In this document: in pieces, positions 16,825-25,401 of the stretch
Layout: each line of letters begins with the position of its first letter
How positions within the stretch are numbered: the stretch's first letter is position 1
Source of the DNA: an uncultured Hyphomicrobium sp.
Lineage (GTDB): Bacteria > Pseudomonadota > Alphaproteobacteria > Rhizobiales > Hyphomicrobiaceae
Assembly: GCF_902826555.1 (NCBI RefSeq)
Contig: NZ_CADEFI010000028.1
Span: forward strand, 1-47,642
Direction: 5' to 3'
DNA: 47,642 nucleotides
Notes under the pieces: generated by a model
Databases searched by the model: none
What the model was told of the DNA's origin: nothing
The model's input: only the letters and a program-made list of their open reading frames with translations
Position numbers and translations under genes: made by a program

Positions 16825-18279
16825 TTGGACGCGCGAGACCTTCCCCAATCCCTCACCGATACGTGGTCGAGCGCCAAGCACCGCCTCGCGGATTACCTGA
16901 CGCCCTCGCTGCGCCTCGGCGTGACGGGCCTGGCGCGTGCCGGCAAGACCGTCTTCATCACCGCGCTGATCCGCAACCTGACGCAAGGCGGGCGCCTGCC
17001 GTTCTTTGCACCCTATGCCGAAGGACGCCTCATCTCGGCCGACCTCGAGCCTCAGCCCGACGACAACATTCCGCGGTTCGATTACGAGGCTCATGTCGCG
17101 GCGCTGGCGGCGGATCCGCCCGAATGGCCGGAGAGCACGCGACGCGTTTCGGAGTTGCGGGTCGCGTTGTCGTTCGTGCCGGAGCACCCGGTGCGGCGTG
17201 CGCTCGGCATCCGCAGGCTCAATCTCGACATCGTCGACTACCCAGGCGAGTGGCTGCTCGATCTCGCCATGCTCGGCCAGAGCTTTGCCGCCTGGTCGCG
17301 CGATGCGCTGGCTCGTGCCCGAAGCGCCGCCAACGGCACGGCTGCCGCCGACTGGCTCGCGTTCGCCGGCACCTTGGACGCGGCTCAACCCGAAGACGAG
17401 CAGACGGCGCTCGAGGGCGCGCGTCTCTTCACGGCCTATCTTCGTGCGGCGCGTGACGCCTCGAAGGTGGCGACGCTCGGACCGGGACGCTTTCTCATGC
17501 CCGGCGATCTCGAAGGCTCGCCGCTCCTCACCTTCTTTCCGCTCGATCTTGCCGACGATGCGCCGCCCCAGCGCGGCAGCCTCGCGGCCATGATGGCGCG
17601 GCGCTACGAGAGCTATCTCGCGCACGTCGTGCGGCCGTTCTTCCGCGAACACTTCAGCCGCCTCGACCGGCAGATCGTGCTCGTCGACGTGCTGGGCGCA
17701 CTCAACGGCGGCGCGGATTCCGTGCTCGAGCTCGAACGGGCGCTGGCCGCGGTGCTCAGCGCATTCCGGCCCGGACCGTCGAGCTGGCTTCAGAGCCTGT
17801 TCGGGCAACGGCGCATCGACCGGCTTCTGTTCGCCGCGACCAAGGCCGACCACATCCACCACACCAGCCACGACCGGCTGGAGGCAATCCTGGCGCTGGT
17901 GACGGAACGGGCGGCATTGCGCGCGGGAGACGCCGGTGCGGAGGCGCGCGTCATGGCGCTGGCGGCGCTGCGCGCGACACGCGAAGCGCAAGCCCGCGAC
18001 GGCAAGGCGATGCTGCCGTGCATCGTCGGCGTTCCGCTCCCCGGCGAGACCATCGGCGGGGAGCGCTTCGACGGCCGGAGGGAGGCCGCGATCTTTCCGG
18101 GCGACCTGCCAGAGGACGCGGCGGCCGCGCTCTCCGGGACGGTGCCCTTCACAGCTACTTTTCCCCGCTTCCGGCCGCCGCGGCTGCTTCCGGTGCAGCC
18201 TTCCGGCGAGATCCCGACCCCGCCGCACATTCGCCTCGACCGCGCGCTCGACTTCCTAATCGGAGATTGGCTGGCATGA
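16825..18279 (+). CDS. ycjX: YcjX-like GTP-binding protein (DUF463)
   Basis: A 484-residue P-loop protein with Walker A GLARAGKT at residues 35-42, followed by VFITALIRNLT and the family-typical LNLDIVDYPGEWLLDL and FAATKADHIH segments. YcjX proteins are stress-related GTPases paired with the membrane protein YcjF; in enterobacteria the pair belongs to the phage-shock regulon. The likely start is TTG at 16825, preceded by GCGAGG. The stop codon overlaps the start of the next gene by four bases (ATGA), so the two are translationally coupled. Confidence 0.93.
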   Translation: MDARDLPQSLTDTWSSAKHRLADYLTPSLRLGVTGLARAGKTVFITALIRNLTQGGRLPFFAPYAEGRLISADLEPQPDDNIPRFDYEAHVAALAADPPEWPESTRRVSELRVALSFVPEHPVRRALGIRRLNLDIVDYPGEWLLDLAMLGQSFAAWSRDALARARSAANGTAAADWLAFAGTLDAAQPEDEQTALEGARLFTAYLRAARDASKVATLGPGRFLMPGDLEGSPLLTFFPLDLADDAPPQRGSLAAMMARRYESYLAHVVRPFFREHFSRLDRQIVLVDVLGALNGGADSVLELERALAAVLSAFRPGPSSWLQSLFGQRRIDRLLFAATKADHIHHTSHDRLEAILALVTERAALRAGDAGAEARVMALAALRATREAQARDGKAMLPCIVGVPLPGETIGGERFDGRREAAIFPGDLPEDAAAALSGTVPFTATFPRFRPPRLLPVQPSGEIPTPPHIRLDRALDFLIGDWLA

Positions 18280-19268
18280 CGGACGCTCCTTCATCCGCCC
18301 CGCGGGGCCCGCGCGTGTTCGCGTCCGACGATCCGAAGATCGTCGACGACATGTCGCAAGGCGGCGACGACGATTTCACGCCCGGCGCATCGGACGGGCC
18401 GCTTGTGAATCCAAGCGCGAAGGGGGCAAGCATCGGCGGGGTCTTCATTTCCGCCGTGACCGGTCTCGTGGGACTGGCGCTGGCGGCAAGCTTTGCCGGC
18501 TTCGTGTCGACGGCGCTCGCGCGCGAGGACTGGATTGGCTGGACGGCGACCAGCCTCGCCATCGTCGCCGCTGTTACAGGCGCCGTCATCTTGCTCCGGG
18601 AGATCGTGGGGCTTTTCCGGCTCGCGCGGCTTGCGCGTCTCAAGCGGGATGCCGAGACGGCGCTTAGAACCAAGGACAAGTCTCTCGAACGCAAGACGGT
18701 GGCAGCTCTCGCCGAGACGCTCCGCGGCCGGCGCGACCTGGCGTGGAGCCTGGCGCGGTTGCGCGATCATGCGGGCGACGTGCGTGACCCCGGCGAACTT
18801 CTGCGCCTCGCCGACCGCGAGGTACTGGCGCCCCTCGACGCCGTCGCGCGGCGGCTGGTGCTGAAATCGGCCAAACGCGTATCGGTGGTGACGGCGATGA
18901 GCCCCATGGTGTGGGTGGCGATGCTCTACGTCGCGGCCGAGAACCTCCGGCTCCTGCGCGGACTGGCGACGCTCTACGGAGGCCGGCCCGGCGGTCTCGG
19001 CGCCTTCCGGATCGCACGCATGGTCGTGACGCACATCGTCGCCACCGGCGGCGTCGCCATGACGGACGACCTGGTGGGGCAATTTCTCGGGCAGGATCTG
19101 CTGCGCCGGCTCTCGCGCCGGCTCGGCGAAGGCGTGTTCAACGGCGCGCTCACCGCCCGCGTCGGCACGGCCGCTATCGAAGTGACGCGGCCGATCCCGT
19201 TCCTCGATGCAGAGCCGATCCGCGTCCGCGATCTGCTTCCGGAGCTCCTGCGGCGCGCGGGTCGCTAG
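18276..19268 (+). CDS. ycjF: YcjF-like membrane protein (TIGR01620/DUF697)
   Basis: A 330-residue inner-membrane protein. An acidic N-terminal region (residues 1-50) leads to two helices (about 52-72 and 83-103). A basic linker follows (RLARLARLKRDAETAL), then a DUF697 region with membrane-associated helices (SVVTAMSPMVWVAMLYVAAE onward, and TDDLVGQFLGQDLLRRLSRR). It is the usual partner of YcjX. Its ATG overlaps the ycjX stop codon (ATGA). Its own stop codon overlaps the convergent opgH stop by four bases. Confidence 0.93.
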   Translation: MTDAPSSAPRGPRVFASDDPKIVDDMSQGGDDDFTPGASDGPLVNPSAKGASIGGVFISAVTGLVGLALAASFAGFVSTALAREDWIGWTATSLAIVAAVTGAVILLREIVGLFRLARLARLKRDAETALRTKDKSLERKTVAALAETLRGRRDLAWSLARLRDHAGDVRDPGELLRLADREVLAPLDAVARRLVLKSAKRVSVVTAMSPMVWVAMLYVAAENLRLLRGLATLYGGRPGGLGAFRIARMVVTHIVATGGVAMTDDLVGQFLGQDLLRRLSRRLGEGVFNGALTARVGTAAIEVTRPIPFLDAEPIRVRDLLPELLRRAGR

Positions 19269-21259
19269 GCGGCGACGCGCTCGGGGCGACGGCCCGCCTC
19301 GGCCGCATCGCCGGCAGCGGGTGCCGAGAGGCGCTCGCGCCAGATCTCGGTGTGGCGCAAGGCGCGCAGAACGATGGACGCAGGCGACCTGTCGATCGGT
19401 GTCGAGAGGACTGCCGACACGGCGGGGCCGGCCTCTTGCGCCGTGACCCAATTGATGAGACCCGAGAGCACAAGACCCAGCACCACCGGCGCCATCCAGA
19501 CCAAGAGGCCCGGAGAGGTCTCCCAGCAGACGATGGTGACGACGACGCCCACGAGCATGTGGCTCCAGTGGAAGCGGATGGCGTCGGACAGCTCCAAGGT
19601 CGCGCCGTCGCGCCGCTGAGCCTTCCAGCCCGCGTCGCGGCCGAACAGGATCTGCAGGACCGAAGACGTCTGCGTCATCATCATGATCGGCGCGAGCAGC
19701 ATCGAGAACACCGTCTCGGTGGCAACGCCCGCCACGGCACGCGGCAGGCCAAACACCTCTCTCGCACGGCGCGCCCGCTTCATTTCGAGCGCAAGACCCA
19801 GCGCCTTGGGCAGCAGGACGACCGCCATGGTGGCGAGGAACAACCGCATGGCGGCGCCGGGGTCGATGACGGGCCACACCGGGAACAGCGTCTTCGAGTC
19901 GGTGAAATAGCTCGGCAGGAGCTGCTGGCCCTGTAGGGCGAGGACGAGGCCGACAGCAAGGGAGCCCGCCCAGATGGCGGAGACGATATAGGACAAGGCG
20001 CCCATGAAGAGATGCAGGCGGCCCATGCCGGGAACGCCGGGCCGCGCCAGCAACGCGAGGTGCTGCAGATTACCCTGAGACCAGCGGCGATCACGCACGA
20101 TGAGATCCGTCAGCGCCGGCGGCATGCTCTCGAACGAGCCCTCGATGGAGGGCGCCATGTGCACGCCCCAGCCGGCGCGCTGCAGCAGCATCGCCTCGAC
20201 GAAATCGTGGCTCAAGATGTGACCACCGAAGGGCGGCGGTCCGGGAAGATTCGGCAGCCCCGCAGAACCCGCGAAAGCGGCCGTGCGGATGATGGCGTTG
20301 TGACCCCAGTAGTTGCCCTGGTCCTGGCCCCAGAACGCGATGCCGGCGGCGGCCGACGGGCCGTAGATGTTGGCCGCAAACTGCATCAGCTTCTGAAGGA
20401 GCGTCTTGCCGCCGATCAGCTTCGGCACGGTTTGGATCAAACCCGCCGATGGATTGGCCTCCATGGCGCGCGCCAAGCGGACCAGCGCCACACCCGACAT
20501 GATGCTGTCGCCGTCGAAAATGACGAAGGTCTCGTAGGCGGCGCCGAAGCGCTCCACCCAGTCCTTGATATTGCCGGCCTTGCGGCCCGTGTTCTCGATG
20601 CGGCGGCGGTAGTAGATCCGGCTCTCTCCGGTCAGCTTGCGCGCCAGTGCGGCGTAAGCGGCCTCCTCGGCCGCGCCGGCGTCGGCGCCGCGCGTATCGG
20701 ACAGCACGAAGATGTCGAAAGACCCCACCTTGCCGAGGGAGCCCAGTTCCTCGACGATGGCGGCGATGGTGCCGGAGATGGTCGCGGGATCCTCGTGATA
20801 GACGGGAAACAGGAGTGCGGTTCGCTGCGTCAGCGGGCCGTCGGCGGGCGGTACGTCAATGTTGTCGGCGTTCTCGCCGGCAAACAGCGGCAGGAAACCC
20901 AGCGCTGCCGAGAGCGTCCCCACCGAGATCCAGGCGAAGGTCATCGTCGACAGCACGAGAAACAGAAGCTGGATCGGCGTCATCTGCACGAAGGAGAGCA
21001 CGCCGTAGAGCTCGTGCGCGAACGCCACGGTCATCAGGGCGGCGCCGAGGAAAACAGCGGTCCGTGGAATGCCCGGGCCGCGGCGGCGCGGCCAGATGCG
21101 TGCGGGACGCTCCGAGAAATCCTGCGCCGGCATGGCGAGCGGCGCCGCCGCCGGCAGCAGTGACGGGTCGCTCGCATCATGGAAGGTCGGAGACCGGGGC
21201 GCGGAATCCGGCGCAGCGGCTTTGTCCGCCGCACCGACAGAAGGGTCCTCGGCGATCAT
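19265..21259 (-). CDS. opgH: Periplasmic glucan glucosyltransferase OpgH (MdoH)
   Basis: OpgH polymerises beta-glucan chains from UDP-glucose at the inner membrane and passes them to the periplasm for osmoregulated glucans. The 664-residue product has membrane helices near its start (PRTAVFLGAALMTVAFAHEL, and IQLLFLVLSTMTFAWISV), a family 2 glycosyltransferase domain (FPVYHEDP, FDGDSIMSG, WGHNAIIR, RDRRWSQGN), and several C-terminal helices. The start at 21259 is chosen because its ATG overlaps the opgG stop codon (ATGA). An ATG at 21271 would add four residues. Its 3' end overlaps ycjF by four bases. Confidence 0.95.
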   Translation of the reverse strand: MIAEDPSVGAADKAAAPDSAPRSPTFHDASDPSLLPAAAPLAMPAQDFSERPARIWPRRRGPGIPRTAVFLGAALMTVAFAHELYGVLSFVQMTPIQLLFLVLSTMTFAWISVGTLSAALGFLPLFAGENADNIDVPPADGPLTQRTALLFPVYHEDPATISGTIAAIVEELGSLGKVGSFDIFVLSDTRGADAGAAEEAAYAALARKLTGESRIYYRRRIENTGRKAGNIKDWVERFGAAYETFVIFDGDSIMSGVALVRLARAMEANPSAGLIQTVPKLIGGKTLLQKLMQFAANIYGPSAAAGIAFWGQDQGNYWGHNAIIRTAAFAGSAGLPNLPGPPPFGGHILSHDFVEAMLLQRAGWGVHMAPSIEGSFESMPPALTDLIVRDRRWSQGNLQHLALLARPGVPGMGRLHLFMGALSYIVSAIWAGSLAVGLVLALQGQQLLPSYFTDSKTLFPVWPVIDPGAAMRLFLATMAVVLLPKALGLALEMKRARRAREVFGLPRAVAGVATETVFSMLLAPIMMMTQTSSVLQILFGRDAGWKAQRRDGATLELSDAIRFHWSHMLVGVVVTIVCWETSPGLLVWMAPVVLGLVLSGLINWVTAQEAGPAVSAVLSTPIDRSPASIVLRALRHTEIWRERLSAPAAGDAAEAGRRPERVAA

Positions 21260-22830
21260 GCTTTGGTCCATCGATAGAGCCAGTTCTCTGAGATCAACTG
21301 GCCAGCCAGCTTCAGGCATAAACGCAACTCTACGAGCTCAGTTCCCGCCGCATTGAGCTCGAACTTGACGCGGTAGCCTTGCAGTTCCGGATGACGCTGC
21401 ACACTGAGGTTCGATGTCGCTCCCGACGTCACGGCGAGTTCCGCCAAAGGAAGCTCGCGGGCTTCCCGAACGGCGGGACCGGCGAAATCGATCACGAATT
21501 GCGTCGAGTCAGGGTTCTTCGCCGCGCCAACCTGCGTCTTGACGACCCAGCTTCCCGACCACACGGCCGGGACCTCGTCGCCCCACGACATGCGATAGGC
21601 GTACCTGTATTTCTTGCCCGGCTGCAGCGGCTTCGAGGGCTTCCAATAGGCGACGATGTTGTCGTGGATCTCCTCGCTGATCGGAATCTCGATCAACTCG
21701 ACGTAGCCGTCGCCCCAACTCGTCGAGGGTTCGATCCACACCGTGGGGCGCTTGTCATAGCGGGCTTCGATATCCTCGTAGCCGGCAAAGTTGCGATTGC
21801 GCTGAACGAAGCCGAAGCCCTTGAGGTCCTTGTCAACGAAGGCGCTCGTCTGAAGCATCTTCGGGTTCGAGAGCGGGCGCCACAGGCGCTCGCCGTGACC
21901 ATTGATCACCGCGAGGCCTTCGCTGTTGTGGACCGCCGGACGGTAGTCGCGGTCGACGCGCCGTTGCGCGGGGCCGTAAAAGTACATGCTGGTGAGCGGC
22001 GCGATGCCGACGTGCGTCAGCTCGCGACGCGGGAAGAGGAGAGCATCGACCTCCATGTCGGTCGAGCGGCCGGGGCGGATGACGAAGCGGTAAGCGCCGG
22101 TGACGCTTTCGCTGTCGAGCAACCCGTGAATGACGATCTCGGTCGCCGCGGCACTCGGCTTCTCGATCCAGAATGCCCTGAAGAAGGGAAACTCCTCGCC
22201 GCCCGGGCGGGCCGTATTGATGGCGAGCGCACGCGCGGACAAGCCGTACTGCTGGCCGCGGCCAACCGCTTTAAAGTAGCTCGCACCCTGAAACGAAACG
22301 AAGTCGCTCAGGGCATCTGCCGTGTTGAGCAGGCCAGATACGCGGAACCCCGAAAACGCAAAGGGTGCCGCATCGGTCGCCTTCTCGATGGAAGGCCCGA
22401 TGGAAAAGCTCGTGCTGTCGGCTTTCAGGCTGCGCGTCTTGCCGGCATCGACGATCCAGATCTCGACCGGCGTATCATAAAGCCAGCCCAACGCGAGCAG
22501 CTGCACCTCGTAGCCGAGATTCTCGCCACGCCAAACGGCGGCCTCGGGGCGAAAGCGAATATCGCGGTACTGCTCGGCGCTGAGGGCGCCGAACGGCTCC
22601 GGCAGCTCGACGCGCGGCCGCACGAACTCGCGCGCCGCCATCTCTTCGGCGAGCTTGCGGACATGATCAGCGGCAAATGTTTCGTCGGCCGGCGGGGTCG
22701 CGCTTTGCGCTGCTGCCTCCGAGAGGCCGAGCACGTGCTCTGCCAACGCCGCAACCAAGGCGTATGCGCCTGCGCCGATCAGAACCCTACGGCGATTTGG
22801 GCCACGGCCCATGCCAGGATCATCGTTCAT
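21256..22830 (-). CDS. opgG: Periplasmic glucan biosynthesis protein OpgG/OpgD type
   Basis: A 524-residue periplasmic protein that works with OpgH to build branched or modified osmoregulated glucans. The start region contains a twin-arginine signal (NRRRVLIGAGAYALVAALAE, then AAAQS), so export is probably by the Tat route. The family signatures are present: AADHVRKLAEEMAAREF, PEPFGALSAEQYRDIRFRP, the SMYFYGP segment, HNSEGLAVINGHGERLWRPL, and DNIVAYWKP. Enterobacterial OpgG is Sec-exported whereas OpgD uses Tat, so the symbol is approximate. opgH follows with a four-base overlap. The ATG at 22830 has a weak ribosome-binding site, but the signal peptide fixes the start region. Confidence 0.93.
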   Translation of the reverse strand: MNDDPGMGRGPNRRRVLIGAGAYALVAALAEHVLGLSEAAAQSATPPADETFAADHVRKLAEEMAAREFVRPRVELPEPFGALSAEQYRDIRFRPEAAVWRGENLGYEVQLLALGWLYDTPVEIWIVDAGKTRSLKADSTSFSIGPSIEKATDAAPFAFSGFRVSGLLNTADALSDFVSFQGASYFKAVGRGQQYGLSARALAINTARPGGEEFPFFRAFWIEKPSAAATEIVIHGLLDSESVTGAYRFVIRPGRSTDMEVDALLFPRRELTHVGIAPLTSMYFYGPAQRRVDRDYRPAVHNSEGLAVINGHGERLWRPLSNPKMLQTSAFVDKDLKGFGFVQRNRNFAGYEDIEARYDKRPTVWIEPSTSWGDGYVELIEIPISEEIHDNIVAYWKPSKPLQPGKKYRYAYRMSWGDEVPAVWSGSWVVKTQVGAAKNPDSTQFVIDFAGPAVREARELPLAELAVTSGATSNLSVQRHPELQGYRVKFELNAAGTELVELRLCLKLAGQLISENWLYRWTKA

Positions 22831-23597
22831 CTGTGGTATTGTTCCGGAGACGTCGCTTCCGCCCTGCCGCGCAACCCGTGTCCGCGCCGGCTGACGCTCC
22901 TGCAGCGCCAATCCAGCAAGTTGCTCGGCTGCTCCCCCCGGGGCAAACCGGATTCCCAAGACACCAGGCTTCCACGTGCTGACCACGCAGATAAACTCCG
23001 ATTGTGGCAACATTTATCGGCAATATCGCCACCTTGAAACGCAGGCATGCCGAGCGGGTGCACAACGGGAACGGCGAAGTTTGTTGCGTTGCAACATCGT
23101 ATCCGAGCCGTTGAAAGGCCGCAAGGACCCGCTCCGCCATTATTTGGAGGTTCGGGATGCCCGGCGTGCGCCCATGCTGCATAAGTTATATGCACGCTCT
23201 ATAAGTGATGTGCGGATGCATCGGTTGTGCGGCCGCTTATCCTCACCTCTCCCGTCAGGCCGGGCAGTTTTCCCATTTCAGTCAATATGCAGAGGCGCTC
23301 GGACCGTCGTGAAACCCGCCTGCAGCACATTTCACGCCCCTTTTACGGATTTTTAATTTTTTGTTTTTGTTCAATGAGTTATGCCCGGTGTCCAACTCGT
23401 TGCAATCACGCCACACGGGTGGGCAAATCCACCGAAAATGCGATGTTCTCCATTCCCTGGGCGACAGAGATCTGCGTAGTATCTCGGCCTGAGGCGGTGA
23501 TTCGGACTGTCGTGCTGCCGCTGTCTTTCGAGCTTGTGTGCGCGTGGCGTTAAGGCGTCAAGCGCCCGTTTCGAAGTTAGTAGACGGGAGAAGGTAA
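22831..23597. other. Long intergenic region between opgG and porin 1 (767 bases)
   Basis: This is the longest gap in the window. It must hold the opgGH promoter (leftward) and the porin 1 promoter (rightward). Features seen are a TGCATA-AGTTA-TATGCA dyad at 23178-23194 and a very T-rich patch at about 23340-23372, unusual for this DNA and about 230 bases before the porin start. Several short frames cross the region, but none has a good start signal or a protein-like composition. A small RNA in this region is possible but not demonstrated. Confidence 0.5.
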
Positions 23598-24821
23598 ATG
23601 AAAAAGCAAAGCCTATACGCACTGGCAGCAGCCGGCCTCCTCGCAGGTGGCATGTCTGTTACCAGCGCGTCCGCAGCGGACCTTGGGGGGAACTGCTGCG
23701 CTGATCTCGAGGAGCGCATTGCCGAGCTCGAGGCAACCACTGCTCGCAAGGGCAACCGTAAAGTCTCGCTCACGATCTCCGGCTGGGTTGCCGAGCAGGT
23801 CATGTGGTGGGATGACGGCGAAGAGAGCAACGTCTACGTCGGCGGTATCGGCACCACGATCGGCACGAACGTGAAGTTCACCGGTCAGGCCACCATCGTC
23901 CCCGGCTGGACCGCTGGCTACGTGATCCACATCGAAGCCGACGGCAGCGAGGGTCTGCTGGCTCAGGACGAGGACACGGACAACGGCAAGAGCGTTTACA
24001 CGGGTTCGAACAACTACGTGCACACGCTGCAGTCCTACTGGTTCATCAAGAGCGAGAGCCTCGGCAAGCTGTCGGTTGGTCTGCAGTCGCAGGCTTCGGA
24101 CAACACGGCCATCCTGGTTGACGGCTCGGGCTCGCTCATTCCTGCCAACTACGTGCAGTTCGATTGGGGCGCCTTCAACGTCGGCGCGTTCGCGACCTGC
24201 GCAGACTGCAACGGCGTGCCTCTGAACTCGGTTCGTTACGACACCCCGACCTTCGCCGGCTTCTCGGCTTCGGCCACCTGGGGTGAGGACGACTTCTGGG
24301 ATGTGGCTCTCCGCTATGCGGGCGAGTTCGCTGGCTTCAAGCTGGCCGCCGCCGCCGCCTACTCGGAGTCGGATGACGACTGCAACGGAACCCGCGACTT
24401 CTCGGTCACCCCGTCTCTCTGCGCTGGCACCCAGGGCAGCAACGGTACCGACACGACGCAGTTCTTCCAGGTCGGCGCTTACGTGCAGCACGTTCCCACG
24501 GGTCTGTTCGTCTACGGCGCTTACGGCGACTTCGAGGAAGATCTCGCCGGCGGCGTGGAGAGCAACTTCTACTACGTGAAGGGCGGTCTGCGTCAGCGCT
24601 GGACCCCGCTCGGCCACACGGTTCTCTACGGTGAGTACGAGAACATGGACGGCGAGAGCGCCGGTACGAACCTCGACCTCTGGGGCGCAGGCGTCGTGCA
24701 GGAAATCGACAACGCTGCAATGTCTCTCTGGCTGACCTATCGCCACATCGAAGGTGACGACGATGCCGGCAACAGCGCAGAGTTCGACTACGTGAAGGCC
24801 GGCGCTCTCATCAACTTCTAA
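23598..24821 (+). CDS. Outer-membrane porin, copy 1
   Basis: A 407-residue porin of the alphaproteobacterial Porin_2 type. A signal peptide ends ASA; the mature start ADLGGNCCADLEERIAELEA forms a short coiled coil; KVSLTISGWVAEQVMWWDDG begins the beta barrel; the chain ends in phenylalanine (GALINF), as outer-membrane barrels require. Cysteine pairs (CADC and DDDC...SLC) suggest disulphide-stabilised loops. GGGAGAAGG lies just before the ATG. It is followed by its own terminator and by a second, roughly 85 percent identical porin gene. It provides non-specific diffusion of small solutes. Confidence 0.95.
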   Translation: MKKQSLYALAAAGLLAGGMSVTSASAADLGGNCCADLEERIAELEATTARKGNRKVSLTISGWVAEQVMWWDDGEESNVYVGGIGTTIGTNVKFTGQATIVPGWTAGYVIHIEADGSEGLLAQDEDTDNGKSVYTGSNNYVHTLQSYWFIKSESLGKLSVGLQSQASDNTAILVDGSGSLIPANYVQFDWGAFNVGAFATCADCNGVPLNSVRYDTPTFAGFSASATWGEDDFWDVALRYAGEFAGFKLAAAAAYSESDDDCNGTRDFSVTPSLCAGTQGSNGTDTTQFFQVGAYVQHVPTGLFVYGAYGDFEEDLAGGVESNFYYVKGGLRQRWTPLGHTVLYGEYENMDGESAGTNLDLWGAGVVQEIDNAAMSLWLTYRHIEGDDDAGNSAEFDYVKAGALINF

Positions 24822-24883
24822 TCGAAGTCGAGAGACCCGAACCAAACAGGAAGCCGCCCCTCGGGGCGGCTTCTTTGTTTTGT
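24720..24883 (+). repeat. Porin 3' direct repeat, copy A
   Basis: These 164 bases (end of porin 1, its 3' untranslated part and terminator) match 26521-26684 with a single substitution (A versus G in a Glu codon). Identity stops abruptly after TTTTGT. See copy B and the finding on homogenisation. Confidence 0.95.
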
Positions 24884-25401
24884 ATAAGGCTGTGGATAAG
24901 CCCCTCTCCTGTTTCGGCGACGCTCGGGCCGGCGACTAACCGAGGCGCGACCGCTCGCGGCGCCAGACTCTCCTTTCTTTGCCTCCGGAACGGCCATCTT
25001 CCAGAGACGCTCCCGTGGGGGGTGTCATCGAATCGCTTTATGGATTTCGGCGTGCCGCCGTTCCGTGAACGGACCGGCATCGTGCAGGGCCGGCCGATAT
25101 CCCCAGGCCATCCCCAGCTGCCCACAGCCGGGGTCCGGCCCGAGACTCCGCCGATCTCCCCGTGGATTCGGACTTTGAAGGCATATTCGTGGCGGCAGCG
25201 CCACAGTTGCCAATCCGTCGGGGTGAAAATGACATTGCTCGATTGTTGCGCAGGGGAGAATCGCAGAGTTTCACGCCTAGCGGCGGTTCCGAGGGAATCT
25301 TCGCGCCGTCAACATCGCAGAGCGCGGCCTAGTTTGCGTAACCGTACCGAGTGAGAGGCGTCCGCCATCTCGATTACCAACGCAGATTGGGAGAAGGTCT
25401 G
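24822..25401. other. Intergenic region between the two porins (580 bases)
   Basis: It starts with the porin 1 terminator. A perfect DnaA-type 9-mer (TGTGGATAA, 24891-24899) follows, but alone. Then comes GC-rich DNA without a credible gene, and from about 25230 a more AT-balanced leader containing GGGAGAAGG at 25389-25397 for porin 2. The upstream leaders of the two porins are not similar apart from the ribosome-binding site, so their promoters probably differ. Confidence 0.55.
24850..24882 (+). terminator. Rho-independent terminator of porin 1
   Basis: GAAGCCGCCC pairs perfectly with GGGCGGCTTC (10 bp) around a CTCG loop and is followed by TTTGTTTTG. It begins 28 bases after the porin 1 stop codon and is identical to the porin 2 terminator. 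Confidence 0.95.

Noticed and set aside
16285-18228. Long minus-strand frame antisense to ycjX
   Set aside because: It is Arg/Ala/Glu-rich with no protein-like pattern; ycjX on the plus strand has a P-loop and coupled ycjF.
22976-23356. Possible 126-residue plus-strand protein in the opgG/porin gap
   Set aside because: It has no ribosome-binding site, an Arg-rich low-complexity composition and no family resemblance.
23613-24845. Long minus-strand frames antisense to both porins (also 25417-26838)
   Set aside because: They are similar to each other only because the porins are duplicated; no start signal or domain is seen.
24891-24899. Perfect DnaA box TGTGGATAA between the porins
   Set aside because: A single 9-mer is expected by chance about once per hundred kilobases or more often. 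No cluster of boxes or AT-rich unwinding element accompanies it, so there is no support for an origin.
24875-25354. Possible plus-strand protein between the porins
   Set aside because: It begins within the porin 1 terminator, has no start signal and an unlikely composition.
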